Shown: one piece after another, positions 9,586 to 19,252 of the stretch
Layout: each line of letters starts with the position of its first letter
Position numbering within the stretch: the stretch's first letter is position 1
Assembly: GCA_029975555.1 (NCBI GenBank)
Contig: JARKOY010000149.1
Coordinates: forward strand, 1 to 64,000
Length of the DNA: 64,000 bases
DNA from: Spirochaetia bacterium
GTDB taxonomy: Bacteria > Spirochaetota > Spirochaetia > Treponematales > Rectinemataceae
Direction of reading: 5' to 3'
Position numbers and translations under genes: made by a program
The notes under the pieces: generated by a model
What the model saw: only the letters and a program-made list of their open reading frames with translations
What the model was told of the DNA's origin: nothing
Database searches by the model: none

Positions 9586-11151
9586 ATGGAATGGACGACC
9601 AACACGCTCGGAAGAAAAATTCCGGTAGACATAGGAGGAAAAACCTGCGCCCCGTTTCAGGGGGCTTTTATCGACAGGAGAAAAGGGGGCCCGAAAGCGC
9701 TTTCCCCCGAAAGAACAAGCCAGGCCGCCCCTCTTAGGCAGAAACCCGACAAGCGGGTTGCGGACTGGGACGATCTTTTCGACAGGCTCGATCTGCGCGA
9801 TGGGGCGAGCATTTCTTTCCACCACCACCTGCGCAACGGCGACAAGATCGTGAACGAAGTCGTCGCCCGGCTCGCCGCGCGCGGCCTGCGCGATCTGACC
9901 ATAGTTCCTACGGCACTTTTCCCCGTGCATGATGCCCTGCTGCCCTATATCAGGGAAGGAGTCGTCACAAAGATCGAAGGGTCGATGAACGGTGCGATAG
10001 GCGCCGCCTGTTCACGAGGCGAAATTCGGCGCACCTGCGTGCTTCGCTCCCACGGCGGTCGCCAGAGGGCGATCCAAGAAGGGGACATCTCGATCGATGT
10101 CGCCTTCATCGCCGCCCCTGCGGCCGATCCATACGGCAACGCGAACGGCCTCTTCGGACCCTCGGCCTGCGGTCCTCTCGGATACGCGAAACCGGATTCC
10201 GAGTACGCAGGCAAAGTCGTCGTCATAACCGACAACCTCGTGCCCTATCCATGCGCGCCTTGGTCGATTCATGGGGCGAATGTCGATTATGTGCTCAAGG
10301 TTGAGAGCATTGGAGACAGCTCAAAGATCGTCTCGGGCACAACCCAGCTCACGCGGAGCCCGACCCAGCTGCGCATCGCCCAGCTCGCTGCGCGTTTCAT
10401 CGAGGCCACGGGCTTGATGAAGGACGGCTTTTCCTTTCAGGCGGGGGCAGGAGGCATATCGCTCGCAGCTACTGTCTTTCTGGCCGAGCGGATGCGAAGG
10501 GCTGGTGTAAAAGCTTCGTTCGCACACGGTGGGGCGACGAGCGTGCTCGTGGACCTCCTCGAGGAAGGTCTGCTTGGCTCGATTGTCGATCTGCAGAGCT
10601 TCGATCTCGACGCGGTGCGTTCCTGCGCCAGAAACCCGAGGCACATCGAGTCTGATCCATATGCTTCCTACGGACCCCACGCGCGCGGCTGCGTCGCCAA
10701 CATGCTCGATGTCGCGCTGATGGGAGCCACGGAGATCGACATCGGTTTCAACGTCAATGTAGTGACACATTCGGACGGAGTACTCCTCCACGGCATCGGA
10801 GGCCACAGCGACGCCTGCGCTTCCGCGGGCTGCACCATCATCACCGCGCCTTCGTTCCGCAAACGAATTCCCATCATCCGCGAGCAAGTGACAACCCTAA
10901 CCTGCCCAGGCGAAGTCATCGATGTGCTCATCACCGAACGGGGCATCGCGGTCAACCCGAAGCGCGAGGACCTCCTCTGGAAGGCAAAAAAGGCTGACCT
11001 CCCTTGTAAGGAAATTTCGCAGCTCATGCGCGAGGTTCTCACAATCACCGGCACGCCGGCGTCGCCTCGGTTCACGGATCGGCCCGTGGCCCTCATAGAG
11101 TGGCGGGACGGCAGCATCATCGACACGGTGTGGCTGTTGGAGGGGGAATGA
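9586..11151 (+). CDS. citF: Citrate lyase alpha subunit (acyl-ACP:citrate CoA-transferase)
   Basis: A 521-residue protein close to the usual CitF length. It carries typical segments ISFHHHLRNGD, GSMNGAIG, VLRSHGGRQRAIQEGD and DIGFNVNVVTHSDG. The alpha subunit swaps the acetyl group of acetyl-ACP for citrate before the beta subunit splits it. The ATG at 9586 is preferred over a GTG at 9574 because GGAG lies 7 nt ahead of it. The gene starts right after the CitDE stop. No citC ligase, citX or citG (needed to make and load the prosthetic group) is in the window, so they must be elsewhere or replaced. Confidence 0.9.
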   Translation: MEWTTNTLGRKIPVDIGGKTCAPFQGAFIDRRKGGPKALSPERTSQAAPLRQKPDKRVADWDDLFDRLDLRDGASISFHHHLRNGDKIVNEVVARLAARGLRDLTIVPTALFPVHDALLPYIREGVVTKIEGSMNGAIGAACSRGEIRRTCVLRSHGGRQRAIQEGDISIDVAFIAAPAADPYGNANGLFGPSACGPLGYAKPDSEYAGKVVVITDNLVPYPCAPWSIHGANVDYVLKVESIGDSSKIVSGTTQLTRSPTQLRIAQLAARFIEATGLMKDGFSFQAGAGGISLAATVFLAERMRRAGVKASFAHGGATSVLVDLLEEGLLGSIVDLQSFDLDAVRSCARNPRHIESDPYASYGPHARGCVANMLDVALMGATEIDIGFNVNVVTHSDGVLLHGIGGHSDACASAGCTIITAPSFRKRIPIIREQVTTLTCPGEVIDVLITERGIAVNPKREDLLWKAKKADLPCKEISQLMREVLTITGTPASPRFTDRPVALIEWRDGSIIDTVWLLEGE

Positions 11152-11154
11152 ATC

Positions 11155-11781
11155 TCAATACCCCAAATAGTCTCGTTTTTTCCACAGGTGTTGAATGACG
11201 AATTTTTCTCCTTTTGGGTCTCTCGATTTTATGAGCTCAATGATATGCCAGTGCTCATTCTGAGTTTTTCGTGCGATTTCAGGATTCATGGTTTGGAGAA
11301 AAAGATGTGAGGATTTCAGATTAAGACGCTCAAAAAATATTTCGAGCAGTTCGTTGCCGGAAAGTCTTATGAATTCCTTATGAAACTTGAAATGCGGATC
11401 GGCATAAGCTACCATATCTATCTGAGGTGCGGAGATAATTTCATCCATTTTTTTACAGAGTACCTCCATCTGTGATGTATCGGCCTCGCGTTCAACGGCA
11501 AGTCTGAAGGCGAGACCTTCGAGATAGGCTCGAACCTCGATCAAATCACGGTAGTTTTTTCCTGAATAGAGACGGACATAGCTTCCTGATTTGGCTTTGA
11601 CTACAATGAGTCCATCTTGTTCAAGGCGCTTGAAACTCTCACGGATGGGTGTACGAGAACAGTTAAACTCTTTGGCGAGCGCATTCTCGGATAATTTTTG
11701 GCCTGCAAAATAGTATTCGCCCAGTATCCGATTACGAAGTACTGTATACAATTCTTCGACATTTTTATTGATATCAGTCAT
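11155..11781 (-). CDS. GntR-family (FadR-type) regulator of the sialic acid cluster
   Basis: A 208-residue protein with an N-terminal winged helix (KLSENALAKEFNCSRTPIRE, about residues 25-45) and an all-helical FCD-type effector domain with His/Asp positions typical of metal-binding FadR relatives. The ATG at 11781 lies 4 bp after the stop of the epimerase gene and is preferred over an upstream ATG inside that gene. It is cotranscribed with the epimerase and divergent from the transporter operon. By position it plays the NanR role, responding to sialic acid or a breakdown product; the ligand is inferred. Confidence 0.85.
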   Translation of the reverse strand: MTDINKNVEELYTVLRNRILGEYYFAGQKLSENALAKEFNCSRTPIRESFKRLEQDGLIVVKAKSGSYVRLYSGKNYRDLIEVRAYLEGLAFRLAVEREADTSQMEVLCKKMDEIISAPQIDMVAYADPHFKFHKEFIRLSGNELLEIFFERLNLKSSHLFLQTMNPEIARKTQNEHWHIIELIKSRDPKGEKFVIQHLWKKRDYLGY

Positions 11782-11785
11782 AGCC

Positions 11786-13012
11786 TTAATGGTTTGGATG
11801 GTTCGGGTTTGAATATCTCGAAGCGTCTCCAATTTCCTCCTTTGCGAGCTCGTCGAGTAGTTGAATAATTTTTAGCATGCTTCGCGGAATATGAAAACAC
11901 ACTTTGTAATGGTTGCCTTTAACGGTATTGGCGATCGATCCATCACGGTGTAGGTACCCAAACCATTCTCCATATACTCTGTCCGGGAAATGTGAAAAGG
12001 TATAGTCGTGAATTACCTCGAACCATCGTTCCCAACATCGATCTTTTGTACTTACAAATGCCATGAGTGTGGCAATGAGCGCCTCGCAGTGAGGCCACCA
12101 GTATTTCATGTCCCACTCGATCTGAGCAGGCTGCCGTCCTTCGATGTCGATGAAAGAGAAAAGACCACCGAATTCGGTATCCCAACCTCGTTCCAGAGAC
12201 CACGAAAGGATATTGATGGCTTTGCTCATAAGTTCTTTGTCTTGAGTGAAGCGCGCCTCGCTCATGAGAAACCAAGAGGTCTCGATGGCGTGTCCTGGGT
12301 TAATAGTACGGCCTTCGCATCCTTCGGTCATTTCACCGTTCGGCCCTACGGTTTCAAGGAGTGCTTCCTTATCCGGTTTTACAAAATATCGAAAGAGTTC
12401 TTGTACGCGTTCTGCAATTCGTGATGTATAAAGAGCTGAGTGTTGGGGATCGATGTTCCGAAGAATCTGAAATACATTGATCATAATCATGGTGTCGGAG
12501 TGACTGAGCATAGGGCGCAAATTAGGATTTACTTTGGGTTCGAGTTTTCCTCGGAATCGATCGTAGACCTCGAGGGTATCGAGCGCTTTCTTGAGATAAG
12601 AAGGATCCATGGATGCCTTTGAGTATTCGGCAAGGCCAATAATCGCGAAAGCTTCTGAGAAAAGATATCGACGCAATATAAGAGGACGTCCATCTCGGTC
12701 AAGTTCAAAATAGGCACGTCCGCCAGGACCAGACAGAACCTTGTCTCGCGTAAAGTCAGCGCAGGATCTAGCAGCGGCAAGGTATTCTTCTCGAGGTTCG
12801 AGTTCATTGTAAAGGACAGAAAAAATCCATGCAGCCCGCCCCTGTGCCCATCCCCCCTTGTCGGTGGAAAGAGGTCTTCCTTGACGATCGAGAAAATCAA
12901 GAAGCCCTCCTTTTTCGTGGTCGATACCATATCTGATCCAGAAGGGCACTATGTCACAGACAAGCTCTCTATAATAAAAATCTCGAAGGGCCTGAATTCT
13001 TGATCTTGTCAT
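11786..13012 (-). CDS. N-acylglucosamine 2-epimerase (AGE/RnBP) family protein
   Basis: A 408-residue alpha/alpha-barrel protein of the AGE family, with conserved GGWAQGRAAW, RYLFSEAFAIIGLAEYS, NPGHAIETSWFLM and WDMKYWWPHCEAL segments that build the active-site cavity. AGGAGGG lies just upstream of the ATG. Beside NanA it most likely converts ManNAc to GlcNAc directly, as in the Bacteroides nanLET route, which removes the need for the NanK and NanE pair. No NanK gene is in the cluster, consistent with this. Cellobiose 2-epimerase belongs to the same fold, so the assignment rests partly on context. Confidence 0.85.
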   Translation of the reverse strand: MTRSRIQALRDFYYRELVCDIVPFWIRYGIDHEKGGLLDFLDRQGRPLSTDKGGWAQGRAAWIFSVLYNELEPREEYLAAARSCADFTRDKVLSGPGGRAYFELDRDGRPLILRRYLFSEAFAIIGLAEYSKASMDPSYLKKALDTLEVYDRFRGKLEPKVNPNLRPMLSHSDTMIMINVFQILRNIDPQHSALYTSRIAERVQELFRYFVKPDKEALLETVGPNGEMTEGCEGRTINPGHAIETSWFLMSEARFTQDKELMSKAINILSWSLERGWDTEFGGLFSFIDIEGRQPAQIEWDMKYWWPHCEALIATLMAFVSTKDRCWERWFEVIHDYTFSHFPDRVYGEWFGYLHRDGSIANTVKGNHYKVCFHIPRSMLKIIQLLDELAKEEIGDASRYSNPNHPNH

Positions 13013-13423
13013 TCTTCCCTCCTATTTCCCATTATAGCAGATATCTAAGCATAATGATTAAGATGTTACATGTATACTACTTTTATTATCATAAACCGTC
13101 AAGAAATGCATAGTTAGTTAATATTTCTGTTTCTTTGTTATTAAAATAATTGTAAAATATTATAAAATATATTTTTATTAAAAATAAAACATATAATATT
13201 CTATATATATCTTAATATATAGAATATACAATCTAGAAAGTATATCATAACTTGTATTCTTGATTTTATATAAAAACTTTAAGAAGTATGTAAATTCCCC
13301 TTGACAGTTCAAAAATCATGATCAATGATATATTGCGATACATACATGACTCGAATCTGTGGAATATCTTGATCGATGAGGATTGATTGCCATCGGCTAT
13401 TATCATTCAGGAGGAGGTTTTAT
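13013..13423. promoter_or_regulatory. Divergent AT-rich promoter region of the sialic acid cluster
   Basis: This 411-bp gap separates the minus-strand epimerase/regulator genes from the plus-strand importer. On the minus strand an extended -10 (TGCTATAAT, 13039-13031) stands about 18 nt before the epimerase ATG. On the plus strand TTGACA (13301-13306) is a good -35 but the -10 choices are weak, as expected for an activated or repressed promoter. A compound palindrome ATCATGATCAATGAT (13315-13329) overlaps this promoter and is the best candidate GntR operator. From about 13060 to 13290 the DNA is extremely AT-rich with no coding frame. Confidence 0.55.
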
Positions 13424-15007
13424 ATGAAAAAAAATCGAATCGTTCTCGCGGCCGCGATTCTTTTTGTGGTTGCGGGAACGGCATTTACGGCAGAAAACGC
13501 CCTCTATCTGTTCATACCGACGACGGGCGCAACGATGACGACCAAACTCGATCATCCTTGGGTCAATAGAGGTGATCTGTGGAAAGTGCTCATGTTTCGG
13601 AGTCTTTTTCTGCCGGATCCAACGTTGACGACTGTATCATCGGATCTGGCATCGTCCTACCGGATATCTTCGGATGGGCTCACGTATACGATTACGATGA
13701 AGAAGGGACCTACTTGGCATGATGGCACGCCAGTGACTGCAGATGATGTAATCTTCAGCGTTCAGACCGCACTCAAGGCTGCTCAGGTCAATGCAATCTA
13801 TACCGGGGTATTCTCCCATATTATCGGAGCTGCGGATTATATCTCAGGCAAGACGTCATCGCTCTCTGGCCTCACAGCCAATGGAGATGTAGTCACAATG
13901 AAGCTCGACACAAAAGTCGGCAATGCCATCAATGTGCTCGGACAATTTGCAATTATGCCTAAGCATCTCCTCAAGGATGTCAATCCGCTCGAGTTCCAAA
14001 ATGCATCTTTCTGGACGCATCCGGTCGGCAACGGCATGTATAAGTTGCAGGAGTTCAATCCCGGCAATTATGCAGTATTTGTTCCCTATGAAAAATATGA
14101 TGGTCCCAAGCCAAAGATTCCTAAAATCATCTTGACTGCAATGACCGATCCTATTTCCGCGGCTCAAGCAGGGAAGCTTGATCTCTATAATACCAATGCG
14201 ACCGACCAGATTTCCGAGCTGAAAAAGATCAAGGGTTTTACGTCGTATCCGGTCGATATCACATTCTATCGTTACTTTGTGATCAATATAAAAGATGAAA
14301 ACGGTGTTCCTAATAAGGCGATGGCTGATGTGCGAATACGAAAAGCGCTCATGTATGCCATCGATTTCAAGGCCCTCGCTGAGGGCCTATATCCAGGGCT
14401 TGCTAGGCAGATATATACCGGGGTGCCGACTTCGTTCTCTGCATACGATAAGGATGCCGAACAGTATAACTACAATCCTGAGAGAGCAAAACAGCTACTC
14501 AAAGAGGCGAACTTCGATTTCAGTAAAACTCTACGACTGCGTTTCTACTATGGCGACCAGACTTCGATCAATTTCATGACAGCGGTTGCCCAGTACCTCG
14601 CCCAGGTAGGTATAAAAACTGATGTGCAGAAGTTCCAGGGCGATGCAACAACCGAACTCTACAAAGTCAAGGATTATGACATTGCGCTGAAAGGTCTTTC
14701 TGCGTTTGGATTTGAGGAGTGGTACGGAGAATATGCAAGCGACAATTCAAATTTCATCAACATCATGGGCAAGGATGGTTATTTCGATCTGAAAGTCAAC
14801 GAACTTCGTGCAACCACCGATCCAACCAAGCGTGCACAAATTCTTCTGGATCTGCAGCGGCTAGAACAGAAATATCTCTATAAATTACCAATATATACTA
14901 TGCAGAATATTTTCTTTGTGAATACTGCGAAAGTGAAAACTACAGGTGTGTTCGGTAATCCATGGTTTAACTGGGACTATAAGTTCGCAGATTGGGAATT
15001 GAAGTGA
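13424..15007 (+). CDS. Sialic acid-type ABC transporter binding protein (peptide family SBP_bac_5)
   Basis: A 527-residue exported protein starting after GGAGGAGG. The signal peptide (about 1-23) ends at GTAFTAE with no lipobox. The body has the SBP_bac_5 signatures (WHDGTPVTADDVIFS near residues 97-111, then NPERAKQLLKEANFD). Members of this family bind peptides, nickel or sialic acid. Here the neighbours NanA and AGE epimerase point to sialic acid, as for SatA of Haemophilus ducreyi. A 9-bp stem-loop follows the gene. Confidence 0.83.
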   Translation: MKKNRIVLAAAILFVVAGTAFTAENALYLFIPTTGATMTTKLDHPWVNRGDLWKVLMFRSLFLPDPTLTTVSSDLASSYRISSDGLTYTITMKKGPTWHDGTPVTADDVIFSVQTALKAAQVNAIYTGVFSHIIGAADYISGKTSSLSGLTANGDVVTMKLDTKVGNAINVLGQFAIMPKHLLKDVNPLEFQNASFWTHPVGNGMYKLQEFNPGNYAVFVPYEKYDGPKPKIPKIILTAMTDPISAAQAGKLDLYNTNATDQISELKKIKGFTSYPVDITFYRYFVINIKDENGVPNKAMADVRIRKALMYAIDFKALAEGLYPGLARQIYTGVPTSFSAYDKDAEQYNYNPERAKQLLKEANFDFSKTLRLRFYYGDQTSINFMTAVAQYLAQVGIKTDVQKFQGDATTELYKVKDYDIALKGLSAFGFEEWYGEYASDNSNFINIMGKDGYFDLKVNELRATTDPTKRAQILLDLQRLEQKYLYKLPIYTMQNIFFVNTAKVKTTGVFGNPWFNWDYKFADWELK

Positions 15008-15060
15008 AGTAGTAAAACGTCATGCTTTAAACTCGAAAAAGAGTGTAATGGTTCATTCAT

Positions 15061-15096
15061 GGCGGCGGGTGCAAGGACTATGCTTTCCCCGCCGCC
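15061..15096 (+). terminator. Intercistronic stem-loop after the sialic acid binding-protein gene
   Basis: GGCGGCGGG (15061-15069) pairs perfectly with CCCGCCGCC (15088-15096) across an 18-nt loop. No T-run follows, so it is more likely an mRNA-stabilising or partly attenuating hairpin between the binding protein and permease genes than a full terminator. Confidence 0.6.
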
Positions 15097-15150
15097 TTAT
15101 CATAAAGACTAGACTGTGTACGACGAAAAGAGCTTCAAGGAATTGCCGAA

Positions 15151-16107
15151 ATGCTATACTATTTTATAAGAAAATTACTTGCTATTATTCCCATGCTTCT
15201 TCTAATTAGTCTAATAGTCTTCGTTGCAATTCAGTTTTCGCCCATCGACCCAATAAATTATCTTGCCTCGCCAGATATGACTGCTAATTCACCAAATCTC
15301 CAAGCACTGCGCCAGCTTCTTGGGCTTAATGACCCTATTTATATAAGGTATATTCGTTGGCTCGGCAATGTACTGCACGGGGACTTCGGCTATAGCATCG
15401 TCGATGGTTCGTCGATATCCAAGCTGATTGCTATGAAGCTTCCTGCAACTTTCGAAATTTCACTGGCAGCTCTCATTATCTCAACTATTTTCGGCATTGG
15501 CATCGGCATATTGTCGGCAATCAAGCAAAACACAATTATCGATTATCTTGGACGGATCATCGGTGTTATCGGTATATCGATCCCTCAGTTTTTCTTTGGG
15601 ATCATTCTTATTCAATTCTTTTCGATAAAATTGGGTTGGTTGCCGGTCGGCGGGCGCATCGAATTAGGCTACAGAACATGGTGGGATCATGTGCCCAATA
15701 TGATTTTGCCTTCGCTTGCTCTTGGCGTCTCGATGACTGCGGCGCTTTTGCGGTATGCGCGTAACTCAATGCTTGACGTCATGACTAAAGATTATATAAA
15801 AACCGCGCGCTCGAAAGGGATCCCTGAATGGAAAGTATACATCAAACATGCATTTAGAAATGCTCTTGGGCCTACTCTTGTGATTCTTGCCTTCCGTTTG
15901 CCCATTTTGATTGGTGGTTCGGTAATGATCGAGGCTGTGTTTTCGTGGCCTGGAATTGGTGCGATCATCCTCCAGGGTGTATCGTCAAGCGATTATCCGG
16001 TCATCATGATGACGACAATGATGATAGCCACTGCGATGCTCATTGCCAGTTTCCTTGTAGACCTCATCATGGCGCTGCTTGATCCACGGATCAGATTCGA
16101 CCGATAG
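15151..16107 (+). CDS. ABC permease, DppB/SatB type
   Basis: A 318-residue membrane protein with an N-terminal membrane anchor (RKLLAIIPMLLLISLIVFVA), the DppB-type periplasmic loop (about residues 30-95), and five further membrane segments. The C-terminal LDPRIRFDR is typical of DppB proteins. It pairs with the next gene, which begins 12 bp downstream, to form the pore of the putative sialic acid importer. Confidence 0.87.
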   Translation: MLYYFIRKLLAIIPMLLLISLIVFVAIQFSPIDPINYLASPDMTANSPNLQALRQLLGLNDPIYIRYIRWLGNVLHGDFGYSIVDGSSISKLIAMKLPATFEISLAALIISTIFGIGIGILSAIKQNTIIDYLGRIIGVIGISIPQFFFGIILIQFFSIKLGWLPVGGRIELGYRTWWDHVPNMILPSLALGVSMTAALLRYARNSMLDVMTKDYIKTARSKGIPEWKVYIKHAFRNALGPTLVILAFRLPILIGGSVMIEAVFSWPGIGAIILQGVSSSDYPVIMMTTMMIATAMLIASFLVDLIMALLDPRIRFDR

Positions 16108-16119
16108 GAGAACTCGAGT

Positions 16120-16983
16120 ATGGCCCAACAAAAAATTAAGAAATCGAGTCTGGCACTGCGCAGCTGGAAGAAACTCGTCCGTAATAAGCTTGCAATGCTC
16201 GGTGTGATTGTATCCACATTGATGATTTTTGCTTCAATATTTGCGAATTTTATTACTCCCTATGACCCCTCAAAGATTGATTTCACCAATATGGCAAAGC
16301 CGCCAAGCTGGGAGCATCTTATGGGAACTGACAAGATGGGGCGGGATGTGTTTTCGCAGGTGCTCTATGGGGGACGCGTCTCGATATACGTCAGTGTGGT
16401 AGGCGCTGTACTCGGTTCAATAATCGGGATGATTCTCGGCGGCCTCGCAGGGTGGTTCGGAGGGAAAATCGATTTAATTTTGGTAAGGACTTCAGAAGTT
16501 TTCCTCACTTTTCCTAACATGATGCTTGTTCTTATTCTCGTTGCGTTCGTTGGACAGGGGATCAATAATCTCATTTTTATTTTCTTTATTACGGGGTGGA
16601 TGACTCCTTTCAGAATGGTCCGCAACGAGTTTCTGTCGTTGCGCGAGGAGACCTATGTGGAAGTGTGCAAAGCCTTTGGTATTTCTAATCTTTCGATTAT
16701 ATTTCGGCACATTCTTCCGAATACGACCAGCCCGATCATGGTGGCGACTACCATCAATATCGCAAATTACATTCTTCAAGAAGCAGCTCTGAGTTTTCTT
16801 GGCCTTGGTGTGCCTGTCACAGTACCGACTTGGGGTAACATCATGAATGCCGCAAAGTCGATCGAGGTCATTCGCAATTACTGGTGGCTCTGGCTTTTTC
16901 CTGGTCTAGTTATTTCGGTTTTCGTATTGGCGGCGAACTTTGCGGGCGATGGACTGCGTGATGTGCTTGATCCTAGACAATGA
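16120..16983 (+). CDS. ABC permease, DppC/SatC type
   Basis: A 287-residue membrane protein with the DppC pattern: cytoplasmic N-terminal Arg/Lys segment, first membrane helix (about 24-44), the DPSKIDF/LMGTDKMGRDVFSQVLYGGR region, five more helices and the LGLGVPVTVPTWGNIM motif before the final helix. It ends in DGLRDVLDPRQ, a family hallmark. It is spaced 12 and 15 bp from its neighbours in the operon. Confidence 0.87.
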   Translation: MAQQKIKKSSLALRSWKKLVRNKLAMLGVIVSTLMIFASIFANFITPYDPSKIDFTNMAKPPSWEHLMGTDKMGRDVFSQVLYGGRVSIYVSVVGAVLGSIIGMILGGLAGWFGGKIDLILVRTSEVFLTFPNMMLVLILVAFVGQGINNLIFIFFITGWMTPFRMVRNEFLSLREETYVEVCKAFGISNLSIIFRHILPNTTSPIMVATTINIANYILQEAALSFLGLGVPVTVPTWGNIMNAAKSIEVIRNYWWLWLFPGLVISVFVLAANFAGDGLRDVLDPRQ

Positions 16984-16998
16984 AAGGTAGTCAAGGTT

Positions 16999-18015
16999 AT
17001 GGGACGAGGGGAAATTATACTTGATGTTCGAAATCTAAGGACACATTTCCGTGTCGGGAGCGACGATCTTTCGATTTTGCGTGGTGTTTCTTTTACAGCA
17101 CGACAAGGAGAGACGCTCGCGATCGTCGGAGAATCGGGCTGTGGTAAGAGTGTGACAGTCCACTCGGTGATGAGGCTGCTTCCTAAGAATGGCCGTCTCA
17201 CAGGAGGCCAAATTCTATTTCACGACAACGGTAGAACGTTTGAACTCCATAAACTTGAGCCTTTTGGCAAAGAAATGCGTTCGATACGAGGCCGCAAGAT
17301 CGGCATGATCTTTCAGGACCCAATGGCATCACTCAATCCAGTGTACAAAGTTGGTGACCAAGTTGCAGAGAACCTCCTGCAGCACTTCAAATTAACTAAG
17401 CATGAAGCGCAGAGACGCATCGTTGAGATGTTTGCGAGTCTAGGTATTCCAGAACCAGAGCGGCGGATACTGGATTATCCGCATCAGTTTTCGGGTGGAA
17501 TGAAACAGCGTGTGATGATCGCGATCGCTATGATATGTAATCCTGATTTGCTCATCGCTGATGAACCGACAACAGCACTCGACGTCACGATCCAGGCACA
17601 GATTATGGAACTCATGGGGAAATTAAAGAAGGAGCAGAATAAAGCAGTGATTTTAATAACTCACAATATGGGGCTCGTCGCTGAAACAGCTGACGAGGTG
17701 GCCGTAATGTATATGGGAAGAATTGTGGAACGAGGTTTGGTAGAGCGCATCTTTCACAATCCAAGCCATCCTTATACTAGAGCGCTGCTCCGTTCAGTGC
17801 CTGTGCTTGACCACGGAAAAACTGAGCGCCTTGAGACAATCCGAGGGGCCACTCCTTCACCTGCAGAATGTGTTACTGGCTGTGAATTTGCCAACCGCTG
17901 CGATTTTATGACACCGAAGTGTAGGTCGGGCATAATCTCTGCCTACGAGATTGAAAATGGACACCTCGTTCGCTGCGTATTATTTGAGGGTGCCAAGGAG
18001 CTACCGAATGAGTGA
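16999..18015 (+). CDS. ABC transporter ATPase, DppD/OppD type
   Basis: A 338-residue ATPase with Walker A (GESGCGKSV, about residues 48-56), Q-loop ([14 protein letters not shown]), signature [13 protein letters not shown], Walker B ([14 protein letters not shown]) and H-loop (LITHNMG). The C-terminal Cys-rich OppD-type extension ([18 protein letters not shown]) could bind an iron-sulfur cluster as in other OppD/DppD proteins. It overlaps the next ATPase gene by 8 nt. Confidence 0.9.
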   Translation: MGRGEIILDVRNLRTHFRVGSDDLSILRGVSFTARQGETLAIVGESGCGKSVTVHSVMRLLPKNGRLTGGQILFHDNGRTFELHKLEPFGKEMRSIRGRKIGMIFQDPMASLNPVYKVGDQVAENLLQHFKLTKHEAQRRIVEMFASLGIPEPERRILDYPHQFSGGMKQRVMIAIAMICNPDLLIADEPTTALDVTIQAQIMELMGKLKKEQNKAVILITHNMGLVAETADEVAVMYMGRIVERGLVERIFHNPSHPYTRALLRSVPVLDHGKTERLETIRGATPSPAECVTGCEFANRCDFMTPKCRSGIISAYEIENGHLVRCVLFEGAKELPNE

Positions 18016-19078
18016 AGCGAAACTTTCTGGTAGCCAACCCTTGTTTGAAATTAAAAACCTCAAGAAATATTACCCTGTGCTCTCTGGTTTTCTGCGCAAG
18101 ACTACGGGCTGGGTGAAAGCATTGGAAGATGTTTCGCTTACGATTTGGGCCGGTGAGACTGTCGGTGTGGTGGGAGAATCTGGGTGTGGTAAGACTACTT
18201 TCGGAAAAACCATCATGCTGCTACAACATCCGACGTCAGGTGAGCTGCGTTTTCATTTCCCGGAAGGACCGCGAGAGCTCACTACGATGAGCTCAAAGGA
18301 TCTGTTGTCCTTTCGGCGCAGAGTACAGATGATTTTTCAAGATCCCTTTTCTGCTCTTAATCCCTCCAAGAGAATATTCGACTCATTTGACGAGCCGCTG
18401 CGTGTCCACGGGCATGGTAATCCAAAAGAACGCAAGGACATTATTGCCCAAAGCCTTGAAATGGTAAATCTTAATCCTGATTATATGTATCGATACCCGC
18501 ATGAATTTTCAGGCGGTCAACGCCAACGAATCTGTATCGCAAGGGCGCTCTGTATCGATCCTGAGATGGTAATCTGCGATGAGCCGGTATCTGCTCTCGA
18601 CGTGTCGATTCAAGCGCAGGTACTTAATCTTATGAAGGACCTACAGCGGCAGCTCGGCTTAACTTATGTATTTATTGCGCATGATCTGAGCGTAGTTCAG
18701 TACATGAGCGACAGGATCATGGTCATGTACCTCGGAAAAATCGTCGAGATGGCGGATTCTTTGTCTCTGTACGACGCACCCAAGCATCCCTACACAGAAG
18801 CATTGTTATCCGCGGTTCCTATTCCTTCGATTGATGTAAAAAAGAAGAGGATCATCCTTGAAGGCGATGTACCGAGTCCTATCCACAAGCCTTCAGGATG
18901 CTCCTTTCATACGAGATGCCGCTACGCAATGGAAATTTGTAGTGTGAATGAGCCAAAATTGGTACCACTCGCTGACAGCCCTACGCATTTTGTAGCATGT
19001 CATCTTTACGGCGACGACTCGAAGAACGGAGTTACGCCCATACTCACGATGGAAAAGCACAGAGAAGGCAACCTGTGA
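18008..19078 (+). CDS. ABC transporter ATPase, DppF/OppF type
   Basis: A 356-residue ATPase. The ATG at 18008 overlaps the DppD stop. Walker A is GESGCGKTT, the signature is EFSGGQRQRICIARAL, and Walker B is MVICDEPVSALDVS. The C-terminal CSFHTRCRYAMEIC stretch is the OppF-type Cys motif. With the preceding ATPase it completes the five-gene importer. It runs straight into a small GTG-initiated reading frame. Confidence 0.9.
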   Translation: MSEAKLSGSQPLFEIKNLKKYYPVLSGFLRKTTGWVKALEDVSLTIWAGETVGVVGESGCGKTTFGKTIMLLQHPTSGELRFHFPEGPRELTTMSSKDLLSFRRRVQMIFQDPFSALNPSKRIFDSFDEPLRVHGHGNPKERKDIIAQSLEMVNLNPDYMYRYPHEFSGGQRQRICIARALCIDPEMVICDEPVSALDVSIQAQVLNLMKDLQRQLGLTYVFIAHDLSVVQYMSDRIMVMYLGKIVEMADSLSLYDAPKHPYTEALLSAVPIPSIDVKKKRIILEGDVPSPIHKPSGCSFHTRCRYAMEICSVNEPKLVPLADSPTHFVACHLYGDDSKNGVTPILTMEKHREGNL

Positions 19079-19215
19079 ACGCGAGCCGAAAGTACTTTTT
19101 ACTCAATCGAAGTATTGTAGATAATCACCTTTATGAAAATACCGCATTAGGTCTCTGTATCGCAGGTCTTTATGCGCTAGAAGGCGATCTGGCAATTCTC
19201 ACTCAAAAAGAGTGA
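19075..19215 (+). CDS. Small ORF of 46 residues, unknown
   Basis: A GTG at 19075 overlaps the ATPase stop (GTGA) and opens a 46-residue frame ending 37 bp before the NanA start. It reads as a hydrophilic start followed by an Ala/Leu-rich helix (ENTALGLCIAGLYALEGDLA). That helix loosely resembles the C-terminal helix of sugar kinases (an ALG-containing helix), which would fit a remnant of a lost kinase gene. The resemblance is weak and it may be a real small protein or no gene at all. Confidence 0.3.
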   Translation: MNASRKYFLLNRSIVDNHLYENTALGLCIAGLYALEGDLAILTQKE

Positions 19216-19252
19216 ATCATTTGATATTTGTAGAAAAAATAAGGAGAATAAG

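Noticed and set aside
13060-13290. Small RNA or origin in the very AT-rich gap
   Set aside because: No hairpin with T-run, no DnaA boxes and no repeats were found; a promoter/upstream region is the simplest reading.
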